Notes under the pieces: model-generated | The model's database searches: none | What the model was told of the DNA's origin: nothing | What the model saw: only the letters and a program-made list of their open reading frames with translations | Program-made: the position numbers and the translations under genes | Shown here: positions 10,701 through 21,557 of the stretch, in pieces | Layout of the letters: each line of letters begins with the position of its first letter | How positions within the stretch are numbered: position 1 is the first letter of the stretch | Origin: Cladosporium sp. IMV 00045 | Lineage: Eukaryota; Ascomycota; Dothideomycetes; Cladosporiales; Cladosporiaceae | Length of the DNA stretch: 64,000 nucleotides | NCBI GenBank assembly: GCA_001931905.2 | Contig: MSJI02000940.1 | Location: forward strand, 1 to 64,000 | Reading direction: 5' to 3'

Positions 10701-11701
10701 GTGGATGCGATCAGAATCTTGCCGTCGAAAGACGCGCTGGCAACAATGCTGGGGTTGTGGGGGTTCCAGCGAGTCTCGAAAGCCCAGTTGGAACCTGCCG
10801 CGAAACCTCCGTACTTCTCGCCAGTCCTTGAATTCCAGCAGATCGTGCGGTTATCCTTACCGCACGAAAGAAGCAACTCTGGATCTTGCCTGCACCAGTT
10901 CAAACCAAGCACACCCAGCTCGTGGCCCTGCAGAGTCTTCTCGGGCGCACTGCTGTTGCGCAAGCTCCAAAGGTAGATCAAAGGCTCCTGGTCGCTGGGC
11001 GTCGCGGTGGCAAGCTTGGTAGATTCTTCCGGATCCCAGGCAACTGCGCTGACCGCCTTACGGCCCTGGTTGTTCAGAGTCAAGATGTCCTTCTTCTGCT
11101 TCACGTCCCACACCGTCACGAAACCTCCGCTGCTACCCGTGGCGAGAATGTGCGCAGTCTTCTCCTGCTTGTTCCAGTCCAAGCACTCGATGTCATCCGC
11201 CCTGGCCGCCGTGCCACCCAGTCTGAACGGGTTCGCCATGTTGTTCAAGTCGTAAATGAAGATCTCGCCCTTGGCGCCGGCCGACGCAAGGAGGTTGTGT
11301 CTGTAGGAGTTCCATTGCAGCGCCTTGACGGCACCGCTGTGCTTGCTCGTCCTTGAGACCAGCGCGTCGCCGGCTCCCGATCGCAGCTTATCCGCGTCCC
11401 AGACGTCAACCGAGCCGTTCTCCAGCGCGCCGGCGATGACGCCCAACGGGTACTCGTCTGTGGGCTCGCTCCAGGCGATGTCGTTGAAACCAGCATCAGT
11501 CGTCAGGCTGCCCAAGGGCGTGAGTTCGGCGTCCCCGCCATCAAGACGGTCGAGGCCGAGATCCCAGAGCTCTAGCTTCGTTTCGCTGGAGAAGTCATCG
11601 TTGAGAGCACCGGTGCGAGTACCGGTGACGATCAATGGCGCGCCGCTGCCAGGCGACCAGGCGAAGACGGCCGTCCGCGAGATTTCCCGTAAGCGGACCA
11701 T
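7761..11701 (-). CDS. SEC31: SEC31, outer COPII coat subunit
   Basis: A two-exon gene: complement of 7883-11701 and 7761-7808, with an intron at 7809-7882. It encodes 1,288 residues. The N-terminus (MVRLREISRTAVFAWSP) and about residues 1-330 form the WD40 propeller that binds SEC13. An alpha-solenoid follows at about 520-740, then a long Pro/Gln/Ala-rich linker at about 790-1140 that in yeast contacts SEC23 and activates SAR1 GTPase, and last the conserved C-terminal helical domain. Splicing the last intron replaces a nonsense tail with WM then VGVKRLIAIGRATKA, the usual SEC31 ending, so the intron is well supported. The protein builds the outer cage of ER-to-Golgi vesicles. It is divergent from the RRM gene. 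Confidence 0.96.
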
Positions 11702-12127
11702 TGTTGGGGCTGTTGTTTTGGGAGGGAGAGGTGTTGGGAAGAGAGAACAGCTGGTTTATGGCGTGGACATGCAGTCAAGGCAGAACGGTAAGGCAAAAAG
11801 GGCAAATTAAGGGAGGGCGTCAAATCGCACGAAAAAGAGAAATCGAGTAAAAAGGTGATGATGAAAGGGTGGTGAGGTGTAGTAGATGTTGCCTCCTGCC
11901 TCCTGTCTGAGCTGTCGTCCCTTTCCCCAAACGTGACGCTACGTAGTAACTTCGACGTCTTGCTTGGCAGAGAGAGGGCGAGCGAGAGAGGGGACTTTGA
12001 CGAAGATGACGGGATGCTTGTGAATTCACGGCGCCACGTGATATCAGATTTCGTATTTTCTACCGATTATTTGATTTTTTACTACAAGCACTCGTTTTTG
12101 AAAGAAAGATTGCATCCACACATCAAC
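11702..12127. promoter_or_regulatory. Divergent promoter of SEC31 and the RRM gene
   Basis: These 426 bases serve two divergent genes. A CACGTG E-box palindrome lies at 12035-12040, about 88 bases upstream of the RRM gene start. No TATA box was recognised for SEC31. Confidence 0.5.
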
Positions 12128-12698
12128 ATGTCCGACCAAACTCGTGAAAAAGCAACAATCTTCATCGGCGGCCTCGACACGCAAGTGACGGCAGAAACGC
12201 TGCACGATGCATTCATCCCCTTCGGCGAGATCGCAGACATATCGCTACCCAAACCCGAGCTGTAAGTCCAGCAAGATATTCCAAATCTCAAGAAAATCTC
12301 TAACACATCACCCAGAAAATCATCCCAAGACCCCCACCGCGGCTTCGGCTACGTGGAATTCTCCCTGCCCGAAGACGCGCAGGAGGCCATCGACAACATG
12401 GACCAGGCCGAGCTGTACGGCCGCGTGATCAAGGTCAACCAGGCCAAGCCGCAGAAGCTGGCGGGCGAGAAGTTGGGCAGCAAGACTGCCATCTGGGAGC
12501 AGGTGAGTTCCTCTTCCTTGGGGCAGCTGTTTCGTGTGAGGATTGTATTGACTGACGACGGTTTCTGTGCAGGAGGGTTATGCTGCTAGGTTTAATGTTA
12601 GTGAGGAGGATAGGATGGCCGTGGAGGAGGATGGGAAGGCTGCGGATCCCATGCAAGGTCTGGAAGGGTTGGATGAGGCCGGGCCGAAGTTGGGTTGA
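12128..12698 (+). CDS. RRM protein of the cyclophilin-33 (PPIE) type, no PPIase domain
   Basis: A three-exon gene: 12128-12261, 12316-12502 and 12573-12698, 148 residues. The RRM occupies about residues 8-90: RNP2 is TIFIGGL and RNP1 is RGFGYVEF, the latter only intact when the first intron is spliced. The stretch [17 protein letters not shown] and the motif [18 protein letters not shown] closely follow the RRM of human PPIE (Cyp33). The protein stops about 55 residues after the RRM, so the cyclophilin domain of PPIE is absent. A spliceosome-associated RNA-binding role is likely by homology. It shares a promoter with SEC31. Confidence 0.88.
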
Positions 12699-13122
12699 TT
12701 GATGACATGCAGAGTGTAGATTTTTTGTCTTTCAGCGTTGGCGCTGGGGCGTTTTGAAGGTGGTTCGTGTCTTTCTACGGAGTGGGTTTGGTTTGGTTTG
12801 TCAAAAGAGTCTCTACTGGTCACAGGCAATGGTGCATTTTCTCCTTTAATAAGAGCCATTGCAAGCGAAAAAAGATGGGCTTATTATATAGCTTAGAAAA
12901 ATTGTGCTGAATGCGAGCGGCCTGTGCGATGTGTGGCCGACGGGCAAATCTTCAAACACCTCCCTTGATTCTGCCTTTCTTGGACGATCTGGATTCCGTC
13001 GTGCGAGATGTCGCAGCAGTCTGTCCCTATGCTCTCGAGCGTGCTCCCAATCGCTGATTCCCTTTCTTTCCTCCTTGATGCATCATGATGTCCCTCTGAT
13101 TCCTGCAGCAAAGCTCCCTTCC
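12699..13122. other. Convergent intergenic region
   Basis: 424 bases between the ends of the RRM gene and the coiled-coil gene. It contains only likely 3' untranslated sequence. Confidence 0.5.
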
Positions 13123-13781
13123 TCACCTAACCGACTGCCCCTGTCCATAGCCGCCGCTGGCGTTCTTGTCCACCACCACGTACTCGTTACTGCCGCTTCC
13201 GTATTCCTGCGGCGTCGGCGGAGGCATGTGACCCGGCATGCCCGACATCAAAGCCTGGGTGTCCTCCCTCTGGGTCGGAGGCCTGTCGGGAGGGTAGCTG
13301 GGCTTCTGTGCGAGAGGATGGCCTGCCTTCTGACCGAACTCTGTGGGCTGCTGCGGGTTGTTGCTGGTGGGAAGACGGTGTGCGCCAACGTTCGCTTGCC
13401 GTGCGGGAGAGGCGTTGCGTGATTTCGCGAGGCGCTCTTCGGTTGCTCGGAGCTTGGCCTCGAGCTCCTCGAGCTCAGCGGCTTTGGATGTGAGAGTTTG
13501 TTTTCTGAAGGGAAACGTTGTCAGCGATTGGCAATGGTAGGCAATTGCAAGGGAGATGGCACGTACTGCTCCTGCAGAGCGGAAGAGATGTCGCCAGAGC
13601 CAAAATTGTCGGTCGTACCGCCGGAACGCATGGTGGAGTCGCCGGTTGACAGACCAAACATGCTATCCAGGTCTGCGGCGAAGGACTGAGCGATGGAGCT
13701 GAATGACCGAGTCAGCCATTGGGTTGGGCAATGAAGGTTCAAAGGCAATTCTCACGATTCGGGACGTTTGCCGCCAGACAT
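13123..13781 (-). CDS. Small coiled-coil protein of unknown function
   Basis: A three-exon gene on the minus strand: complement of 13756-13781, 13567-13698 and 13123-13504, with introns of 57 and 62 nt. It encodes 179 residues. The frame stays open through all three exons and ends cleanly, and the first exon is only 26 nt. The N-terminus MSGGKRPESSIAQSF is followed by a Gly/Ser/Thr patch, then a short coiled coil at about residues 50-80 (KAAELEELEAKLRATEERL), then a Pro/Gln-rich disordered region ending in GQSVR. I do not recognise a named family. It resembles a conserved small Pezizomycotina protein, probably a scaffold or adaptor. It is divergent from the bromodomain gene. Confidence 0.72.
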
Positions 13782-14814
13782 GATTGCGGGTGTGTTATGC
13801 TGACAGCTTGCTGATGATGGAGGGGGGTTTGGAGGCAGACGATCGGCGGGGTCGGGGAAGAGGCGAGACAGAGGCAGGCAGGGAGGGAGGCAGGGAGTTG
13901 TTGTGGGTAAAGAGGGCAGGACTTGAGAAGTCGAGATGGTAAAGGTTGTGGTGACGGCACGGTAGACAAAACACAAGCAAGCAGTGGTCAAATAGGGCCC
14001 TCGGCCGTTTAAGGAGAAGGGGTGGGTAATATCACTTGGTCTTCAGGCGCTCAAGCAAGGAGTTCGTTGGAGCGCGGAGGACCCACTTGAGAGGGCGAGA
14101 GATGATGGGCAAGAGCAGGGAAGGGAGCAGTAATATAAAGTACAGAAAGAGAAGTTGGTAAAGGAGAGGGAAACAGCACAAGGGAGGAAGTGATAGAGAC
14201 GAGCGTGTCAACTGGCAAAGTCAGGCGGGCGGTGTAAATATACCTAGGAATATGGTTGTAGAGGTGTGACCTAGTGTACAGATATATGGCCTTCGGGGAT
14301 GTTGATCAAACCTCCGCCTTGCCCTTCTTTGAATCAAATTGTCACAGATTTCCGAGATGCCCTCGCTGCTTTCAAGCTCCTTTTAGTCCAAATGACCCTC
14401 ATCACCCTCAATCCACCATCTCACAAGCTCGAGCTTCTAATACTACCGGACCCTTGTTTTTACGTGAGGGTTGAAATGCTGGAGGTTGCGGCCTGAGGCA
14501 GCATAGGCCTCAGGCTTCAAGCATTGGAAGCCTGATATTTTCTACAGAGGTGAAAGGCTTGGAGCAAACTGCGACGGGGAGAGGAAGACGCCAGCGGCAG
14601 CATCACCAAGCGACGGGGAACAGCACAGCCAAACGGCGGCACACTACTACTCTCCCCATCAAAACACCTCAATAAAACCTCCAATATCCATCAAAGGCTC
14701 TCCACGAGCTCGTCGGTTCTTCCATCAAATGTTTCGATAATTCTCACGCCCATCCAACACCCCCCTCTAACGACGCGCGCGCCCGGTCGGCTTGGACGAT
14801 GAGCAGCGCTGCCC
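13782..14814. other. Divergent intergenic region with hairpins and a uORF
   Basis: 1,033 bases between two divergent genes. A G-rich purine tract (GGGAGGGAGG and similar) lies at about 13,865-13,900. An overlapping pair of inverted repeats at 14492-14534 and the start of an upstream ORF at 14799 are annotated separately. No gene was found. Confidence 0.6.
14492..14534. repeat. Two overlapping, mutually exclusive inverted repeats
   Basis: CCTGAGGC at 14492-14499 pairs with GCCTCAGG at 14507-14514. CAGGCTTC at 14511-14518 pairs with GAAGCCTG at 14527-14534. Both stems are perfect 8-bp, and they share the four bases 14511-14514, so only one can form at a time. The element lies 280-320 bases upstream of the bromodomain gene start. 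Confidence 0.75.
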
Positions 14815-14885
14815 ATGCCTCTGTTCCCGCCCGAAACGCCATACCATATGAACCAAACACCTCCCACTGCCTACACGCCGCTTGA
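14799..14885 (+). promoter_or_regulatory. Upstream ORF overlapping the bromodomain gene start
   Basis: An ATG at 14799-14801 opens a 28-codon frame that ends at TGA 14883-14885. It is in a different frame from the main CDS and overlaps both of its candidate starts (14815 and 14848). If the transcript starts upstream, ribosomes would need leaky scanning to reach the main start. Confidence 0.5.
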
Positions 14886-17457
14886 GTCGTTGCTCTTGTT
14901 CCAGGCTCTGCGCGCCCATGGCCTCGCCGCGACCAGTTTCCAACAAATCTCCGAGGAATTGCAGTCCATACCTCTCGTCACCAAGGACAAATCCTACGAT
15001 CCCGCACGACTCGACCCCGACGCGTTAAAGGCACTTTATCTGGGACTGTTGAAAGAAGAGGTCAAACGCGACCTGAACAAAGTAGCCGAGGAGAATGCAA
15101 ATCATGCGACGACAAACGGCGAAACCTCTCCCAGTTCGCGCAAGCGCAAGGCTCCCAGCCCGAACTTGCCCAACATTCGCGATGCCGCCCAGCATGCCCA
15201 CCTCATTCCGCAGTTGGTGATGCGGCTGTATGCGCGATATCGTGAAAATGCTGTTAAAGACATCCGGTCGATCGAGCGTGAACAAAGCGATGCGGTTGCC
15301 AAAGCTGCTGTCGACACTGCCGGTGCGCAGCCATCGTCTACCAAGCCAGAAGGCTCGCAACCACCCTCTACGACAAATGTGCAAAATGATACTGCACCTC
15401 AGCAGAATGTCGCTCAAGCCAAAACGTCAGCAAACGCAAGCCCAAGCCCGGCACCTCCATCCAACGGTGCAAACACCCAACCCCAGGCACCGTCTCACGC
15501 AAAGCGTTATTCTCAGGCGAAGATCGATGCGGTCATGAACCACGGCCCAGAGCCTGCAGATAACCATGCCGGTCATCACAGGACGTCTTCAAATACTCCA
15601 CTTCCGCCACTTTCGCAAATGGCGCCGCAGTCGCCCAGGTTTGGACTGCCTCACAAATATCACCCGAATCAGGCTGTGCAGCCATCGCCACCGACGGGCC
15701 ATTCAACACCATACGCACCACATCAGCATCACCAAGTGTCCAGTACCGTCAGCAGTCCGCGAATCCAAGATGCCGCCAACCGTGCTTCGGCATCACCACG
15801 CCCAGTATTGCCTCCGCCGCCTGGTGTGCAAATGTCCCAACAGCCAGGATCTCATCCCGGCTCACCGAATATGCATCATGGTCCGCCTCTGAACATGCCA
15901 CCTCAGCATCAATACCAGCAACAACAAGCTCCGTACTCACCTCAACCTCGCTACCAGCCGGGAATGGCCACACCAACAGGCGATCGTCAGCAGAGGCCGT
16001 ATCCACAGCAGCAACCGCAACAACATCACGCTGCAACGCCTGGCTATTACCCACAGCAGCCTTATCAAAACCAAAGGGCTCCTTATCAGAACCCTCCACC
16101 TGGTCATCCAAACCATGTGTATCCTGGGCAACCCCCTCACAGCGGTGGATACATGTTGCCTCCTTTCCAAGTGACTCCGCAAGAGCCTGCGAAGACCCCT
16201 CATCATCAAGCTCTCGCCCAGCAACAGGCACCAAGAGGCCCGCAGACGCCTTACAATGGCAGACCGCCAGCATATCAATATCAGCAACCAATTGTACCAG
16301 CTACGGCGCCACGTTTGCAGCCACCACAAAATCGTCAACTTATGTCTGACATCCTTACGAAGCTTGGAACGCCTCCACAGCCTATACGCCAGCGACTTTG
16401 GAAGAGTGAAAGGAAACCAGCGCCTCCCTCGTTTAAGCCACCAGGCTCTCCGAAAAGACCAGATAAAGATATCGAGCCTCTCAGTCCGCCAAAACCCCGG
16501 CCAGTCTCTCCTGTACGTCAGAGCCGCTCTGCCCAGGCTCAAATGCCAGAGCCTCCAGAGCCAGCGTCTGTGCAGCCTAAGCGAAGCGTCCGCAAAAGCA
16601 ATCGCCAAGCGCGTGAAAGCAGTGTCACGCCTTCTGCCGTGGAGGGATCTGTACGGGCTACCAGAAGTCAGTCTGTCACTTCAATCCCTGCATCAGAGGA
16701 CCGTCCAACTAGCAGACGTCACATCAAGAATGAGCCGTCGACGCCAGCGGATGGGCCTCAAGATGTAGAAGACTCAGACCGACTGTCAGTCCCGGGCCAC
16801 ACGAAACGCACGCGTCGCGGCACAATCACTCAAAACACATCATCCTCGAAGCGAAAGCGGCAGCAATCACAGGACGTCGAAGACGAAGCCACGCCCGAGC
16901 CTGTACCTCGAAAATCCACTATCACAGGCGTACGCAATTTCAACAAGATCTCGTCCACCATCATCAACGACATCAGCAGCCACAAGCACGGCTCCCGCTT
17001 TGCGCTGCCCGTCAAGGACGTTGGAGGATACAGCGAGATCATCAAAATGCCTCGCGACATCAAATCCATCCGCACCGCGATCACAGCCGGCACCCGCGCA
17101 CTGAGCGCCGCCGCCGCCACCAACCAAGGCGAAGACTCACCCACCGGGACGCCAGTCCGCGCCGCCGACACCAGCAGCATGACCGTCGAGCTCGAGCGCT
17201 CGGCAGACCTGGTCCCACCCAAAGCCATCGTCAACGGCGCCCAGCTCGAGAGGGAAGTTATGCACATGCTGGCCAACGCGGTCATGTTCAGCTCAGGCGA
17301 AGACGGCATGGTGGCGGATACGCGCGAGATGTTCGAAGACGTCGAGGGTAGGATCCGAGACTGGCGCGGCGCCGAGAGGGACGTCGCCGCTGCGAACAAC
17401 GCCGACGACTCTGCGGCGGCAGAAGACGAGGGTAAGAAGAAGAGGAGGAAGGTTTAG
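14815..17457 (+). CDS. Bromodomain protein, likely NuA4 subunit (Bdc1/BRD8-like)
   Basis: An 880-residue single-exon protein. The N-terminal segment TPLESLLLFQALRAHG, the following helical region and LIPQLVMRLYARYRENAVKDI (to about residue 160) match a conserved fungal N-terminal module. The middle, about 170-690, is Pro/Gln/Ser-rich and disordered, with many short KRK basic patches. The C-terminus, about 705-860, is a divergent bromodomain: ISSTIINDISSHKHGSRF, PVKDVGGYSEIIKMPRDIKSI and a late helix LANAVMFSS. S. pombe Bdc1 and human BRD8, which share this layout, belong to the NuA4/TIP60 histone acetyltransferase complex. Complex membership is inferred. Methionine 12 is an alternative start. 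Confidence 0.75.
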   Translation: MPLFPPETPYHMNQTPPTAYTPLESLLLFQALRAHGLAATSFQQISEELQSIPLVTKDKSYDPARLDPDALKALYLGLLKEEVKRDLNKVAEENANHATTNGETSPSSRKRKAPSPNLPNIRDAAQHAHLIPQLVMRLYARYRENAVKDIRSIEREQSDAVAKAAVDTAGAQPSSTKPEGSQPPSTTNVQNDTAPQQNVAQAKTSANASPSPAPPSNGANTQPQAPSHAKRYSQAKIDAVMNHGPEPADNHAGHHRTSSNTPLPPLSQMAPQSPRFGLPHKYHPNQAVQPSPPTGHSTPYAPHQHHQVSSTVSSPRIQDAANRASASPRPVLPPPPGVQMSQQPGSHPGSPNMHHGPPLNMPPQHQYQQQQAPYSPQPRYQPGMATPTGDRQQRPYPQQQPQQHHAATPGYYPQQPYQNQRAPYQNPPPGHPNHVYPGQPPHSGGYMLPPFQVTPQEPAKTPHHQALAQQQAPRGPQTPYNGRPPAYQYQQPIVPATAPRLQPPQNRQLMSDILTKLGTPPQPIRQRLWKSERKPAPPSFKPPGSPKRPDKDIEPLSPPKPRPVSPVRQSRSAQAQMPEPPEPASVQPKRSVRKSNRQARESSVTPSAVEGSVRATRSQSVTSIPASEDRPTSRRHIKNEPSTPADGPQDVEDSDRLSVPGHTKRTRRGTITQNTSSSKRKRQQSQDVEDEATPEPVPRKSTITGVRNFNKISSTIINDISSHKHGSRFALPVKDVGGYSEIIKMPRDIKSIRTAITAGTRALSAAAATNQGEDSPTGTPVRAADTSSMTVELERSADLVPPKAIVNGAQLEREVMHMLANAVMFSSGEDGMVADTREMFEDVEGRIRDWRGAERDVAAANNADDSAAAEDEGKKKRRKV

Positions 17458-18724
17458 GAAGCCTTGCCTCCTGGGACTACGTCTGCTCATGCCGTCACTT
17501 CTTATCGAATGCGATTGCGTGGATCCAGTGAGCTGTGATAGAATAGATACATCTGCTGTGGAAAATCCAACGTGCTGTTTGTATGCGTTCGTGAATACAA
17601 TATCCCCCTTTTCTCGCCCGTGAGACACTTTACGATATAGTGCCCTTCCAGCTTCCTCATGTGCCTCGACCAAAAGCCATCTACCCAAGCAACAACAACA
17701 GCACATGGCCTTCTCAAGCCTCCCAACTCGAAGCTCGTCACGTGAATCAGTAGTTACCTACTGAATAGAAATGCCATGCGGCATCGAATTCCACGCTAAG
17801 AAAGACTCGCATGCACTGCGACGCAGGCATGTCTCTGATTCATGAGAGCCGAGGGTAAGTGGTAGAACGTCGTCTCGTGGGCTGCTGGGTCTGTCAAATG
17901 CCGGCTGCATGTGATTTGCTGCTGTTTGAGGTATGTTGCTTTCACTTTTCCAGACGTGATACCAATTTGCAAAGGCATTATGATATTTGCCCCAACGTCT
18001 TCCCCCAACACCCGCAGGCAACCGTGTTCTCATCCATCCGAGGCATCCGACGACGATGATGATGAAGTCTTCCGACAACGCGGAAAAACGTATCGCCTTG
18101 GAGTCTTTGCGTGGCGACTAGCATCGAGCATCTGTCATCATCATTGGTTGAGAGATTCAGTAGCGCCTCCGATCAAACGTTTCTGGCCCATGCGTCTTTC
18201 AATCCTCCGAACCACATGGACTAGGGTTTCTCCGCATTTCACACATGCTCCTACAAGGCGGCGAGGACATTTACTTTTTTGATTCTACTCGCCCTGTTAT
18301 GCACGGCGGGGCTTGTCATGGAGTCTACCGGGTTGGACTGCCTTGACTAGTTCTAGTCGGCTCTTGGGGTTGTGGTGTCGCTCGCCGCGTAGGGCGGAAG
18401 GGCTGTATCGGCATTGCAATCTCGCAGCCATGTTCTTCCACCTCGGGATGCGAATCCACCCCACCGCTTCTTCAAGTCTAGATGGACGAAAGTTGGCCCC
18501 CCTAGTAGTCAAAAAGAACTTCGAGTCCGCCCTTCTTTCTCCGGAAGTCACTATACTATTACTCCATCATCCACACCACCCTCTCCGCAGTTTTCGTTTC
18601 TTGCTGTCATCTCCTCTTGAAAAGTATCTGAGTCGTCACCGTTTCTTGGCAGTGATCGTAGGAGAAACATACAGACAGACCCTCTCTCGTCTGGCCTCAC
18701 TTGAGTGGCAACACCACCACCAAC
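17458..18724. other. Intergenic region
   Basis: 1,267 bases between the bromodomain gene and the sugar permease, both on the plus strand. Short frames exist on both strands, but none has coding character or family motifs. It should hold the permease promoter. Confidence 0.5.
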
Positions 18725-20519
18725 ATGGCCGACCACTTCGGGCCCGTGGAGCCCAAACTCTCCGCCAACGACGTCGAAAACCACGCAGCAGCGCACGCCT
18801 CCACCCCCAGCGACGCCATGCAACCCAACACGAGCCGGGAAGAGACGATGCTCAACGCGCAATCCGCCACGCAAAAGGAGCAAAACATGACCCTCCTGCA
18901 AGGCATCAAACTCTACCCCAAAGCCATCGGCTGGTCGGTGCTGATCTCGACGCTCATCGTCATGGAAGGGTTCGACATCGCCCTCATCAACAACCTCTAC
19001 GGCTTTCAGGCCTTCAACGAGAAATTCGGCGTGCAGCAGCCCGACGGCACCTGGCAGATCCCCGCCGAGTGGCAGGCGGGGTTGTCCAATGGTGCGAATG
19101 TCGGTGAGATTATTGGGCTGTTTATTAATGGGATTGTGTCCGAGAGGATTGGTTATCGTTATACCGTTTTGGGCTGCTTGGTGCTCATTTCGGGGTTCAC
19201 GGCGATTTTCTTCACGGCAGAGAATGTGCAGACGTTGCTCGTTGCGGAGATTTTGTGTGGTATCCCTTGGGGCGTTTTTCAGACGCTCACGGTTACTTAT
19301 GCTTCGGAGGTGTAAGTGCAATTCTTTGGTATTTCGTGTTCTTCCGCCAGGACTTGACTGACAACACGATTGCAGCTGCCCTGTTGCTCTGCGTGGATAT
19401 CTCACGACTTATGTCAATTTCTGCTGGGGACTTGGCCAGCTCATCGCGATTGGCGTGATCAGAGCAATGCTGGAACGCGACGATCACTGGGCCTACCGTA
19501 TCCCATTTGCGCTGCAGTGGATGTGGCCACTCCCTCTGTTCATTGGTATTTTCTTCGCTCCCGAATCTCCCTGGTGGCTAGTCCGCAAGGACCGCGTGGC
19601 CGACGCGAAGAAAGCACTCCTCCGCCTGACCAGCCTGAACCGCGAGACCGACTTTGACGCCGACGAGACAATCTCTATGATGGTGCACACGACGAACCTC
19701 GAGAAGAAAATCACCAGCGGCGCCTCCTACCTCGACTGCTTCAAGGGCACCGACCTCCGTCGCACGGAAATCGTCTGCATGACCTGGGCCATCCAGAACC
19801 TCAGCGGCAACAGCTTCAGCAACTACTCGACCTACTTCCTCCAACAAGCCGGGCTCGACGAGCGCTCCTCCTACTCCTTCGCCATGGGCCAATACGCCAT
19901 CAACATGGTGGGCGTCTTCGGCGCCTGGTTCCTAATGACCTGGGGCCTCGGCCGGCGCAGACTGTACCTCTACGGCCTCGTCGGCCTCTGCATCATGCTC
20001 TTCATCATGGGCTTCCTCGGCCTCACTCCCGAATCGCAGCGCGACTCCTCCGCCATCGCCACCGGCAGCATGATGATCCTGTGGGCCCTCGTGTACCAAC
20101 TCACCGTCGGCACGGTCTGCTACTCGCTCGTGGCCGAACTCTCAACCCGCCGCTTGCAGATCAAAACCGTCGTCCTCGGCCGCAACGCCTACAACGTCGT
20201 CGCCATCATCAACTCCGTCCTCACGCCCTATATGCTCAACCCCTCGGCCTGGGACTGGGGCAATTTTGCGGGTTTCTTCTGGGCGGGAATCTGCTTCTGC
20301 TGCCTCGTCTACACTTACTTCCGCCTCCCCGAGCCGCGCGGTCGCACTTTCGCAGAGCTCGATTTGCTCTTCGAGCGCCACGTGCCGGCGCGAGAGTTCG
20401 CCAAGACGCATGTGGATGTTTTCACGGAGAGTGTTAATGGGAGCTCGAGCTCGATCGATCATGGAGGGCAGGGCGTTACGACGCAGCAGGAGAGGGCGAA
20501 GGGGGAGGTTTATGGTTAA
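18725..20519 (+). CDS. MFS sugar transporter, maltose/alpha-glucoside permease type
   Basis: A two-exon gene, 18725-19311 and 19376-20519, with a 64-nt intron, encoding 576 residues. It has about 12 hydrophobic segments. Family signatures are VMEGFDIALINNLYGF at the first membrane helix, ERIGYRYT (loop 2-3), CCP-like CPVALRGYLTTYVNFCWGLGQ across the splice, and APESPWWLVRK in the central loop, followed by RTEIVCMTWAIQNLSG. These fit the fungal MAL-type H+/alpha-glucoside symporters at the plasma membrane. The ATG at 18725 is preferred: the same frame is open 8 codons upstream but only from TTG. Which sugar is carried cannot be told. Confidence 0.9.
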
Positions 20520-21557
20520 GCTGGAATGGGGTTTTGTTTAATTCCTTGATGGGGGAGTTGCTGGGTTTTCTCATGACGGGATCTTGTTCAAGAGCGCATC
20601 TTACGACGACTTTTTTGTGAGCGTTTCAGCGATTCAATCATGCAATGCAGCGCGGCATACATATTTTCACTTTTTATCATGATGGATGGGCACAGTACAT
20701 ACACACTTTACTTACTTACATAATTGACGAGTTCGGATTTGAGCCATAACACCATTGATCATGAGCAACATTCTGCCCCCCCCACCCCCCCCCCAACCCC
20801 ATTAGATCTTGCATTGGCCTTGTCTCTTGCTTTGCATAGTGGATCTTGGCTTGATTGGTGTCGGGACTCATTCACGGTCGATTAGGATTTGGATCTGTCT
20901 GCAAGCATCTGCGAGAAGTGGCAGTGTTTAAAATGCGTTACTTTGATTTTCGTTACTACTCGAGAATATGGACGATAAATGTGAGTATTATCAGAGCGAG
21001 CATTCTGCGGCGATTTAGGCTTTCTCTTATGCTCTAATAAGAGAGAAGTACTTTTCTATATTATATTATAATAAGGATCTGTAATTTAGTAAGATAGTGT
21101 AGACTTTAGAATGGCATATAAGATTTAAGACATTTCAAGGATAAAGAAAGCAATTTCTACAGAGCTACCACCTAAAGCTGCTTGCATACTTAGAAAGTAC
21201 TTAGAATGCGTTATTTTCTTTTGCGCTCGAACTGTTGGCTTTCTGTAGATCTAGGATTAGTACATATATTTAAGAAGAACTCTTGCAATTCAAGATGGCC
21301 ATAGCAATCTCTAATGTCATCGGTGCATCTGATGTTGACTTTGGTTGTGGTTGAACATCGCAGGTCTTTTAAGGAGGTGAAGATGGTCGGTCGAGCTACC
21401 CCTCCTGGAGCAAGTACCGTATACCTGTAGCCAAGTCAGCTTATTGCCTCCAGTACCAACTCTTTACTATCTCTTCGACTCTTAAATCATCGCAGAATCT
21501 ACTGGAACCTTGTTTTGCAATTTTTATGCCCGCCATCACACATCCCCAAATCAAGCG
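20520..21557. other. AT-rich intergenic island
   Basis: This 1,038-base stretch changes in composition. After a cytosine tract at 20776-20800, the part from about 21,020 to 21,290 is strongly AT-rich. It contains a TTATATTATATTATAATAAG-like run and a 7-bp hairpin (CTCTTAT/ATAAGAG, 21024-21043). The phrase AATGCGTTA followed by a T-rich run occurs twice, near 20,932 and 21,203. This looks like old, mutated repeat sequence, but no transposon frame survives. Confidence 0.45.
20776..20800 (+). repeat. Poly-cytosine tract
   Basis: Eight C, one A, ten C, two A and four C. It is a simple-sequence tract and prone to length errors in sequencing. Confidence 0.9.
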
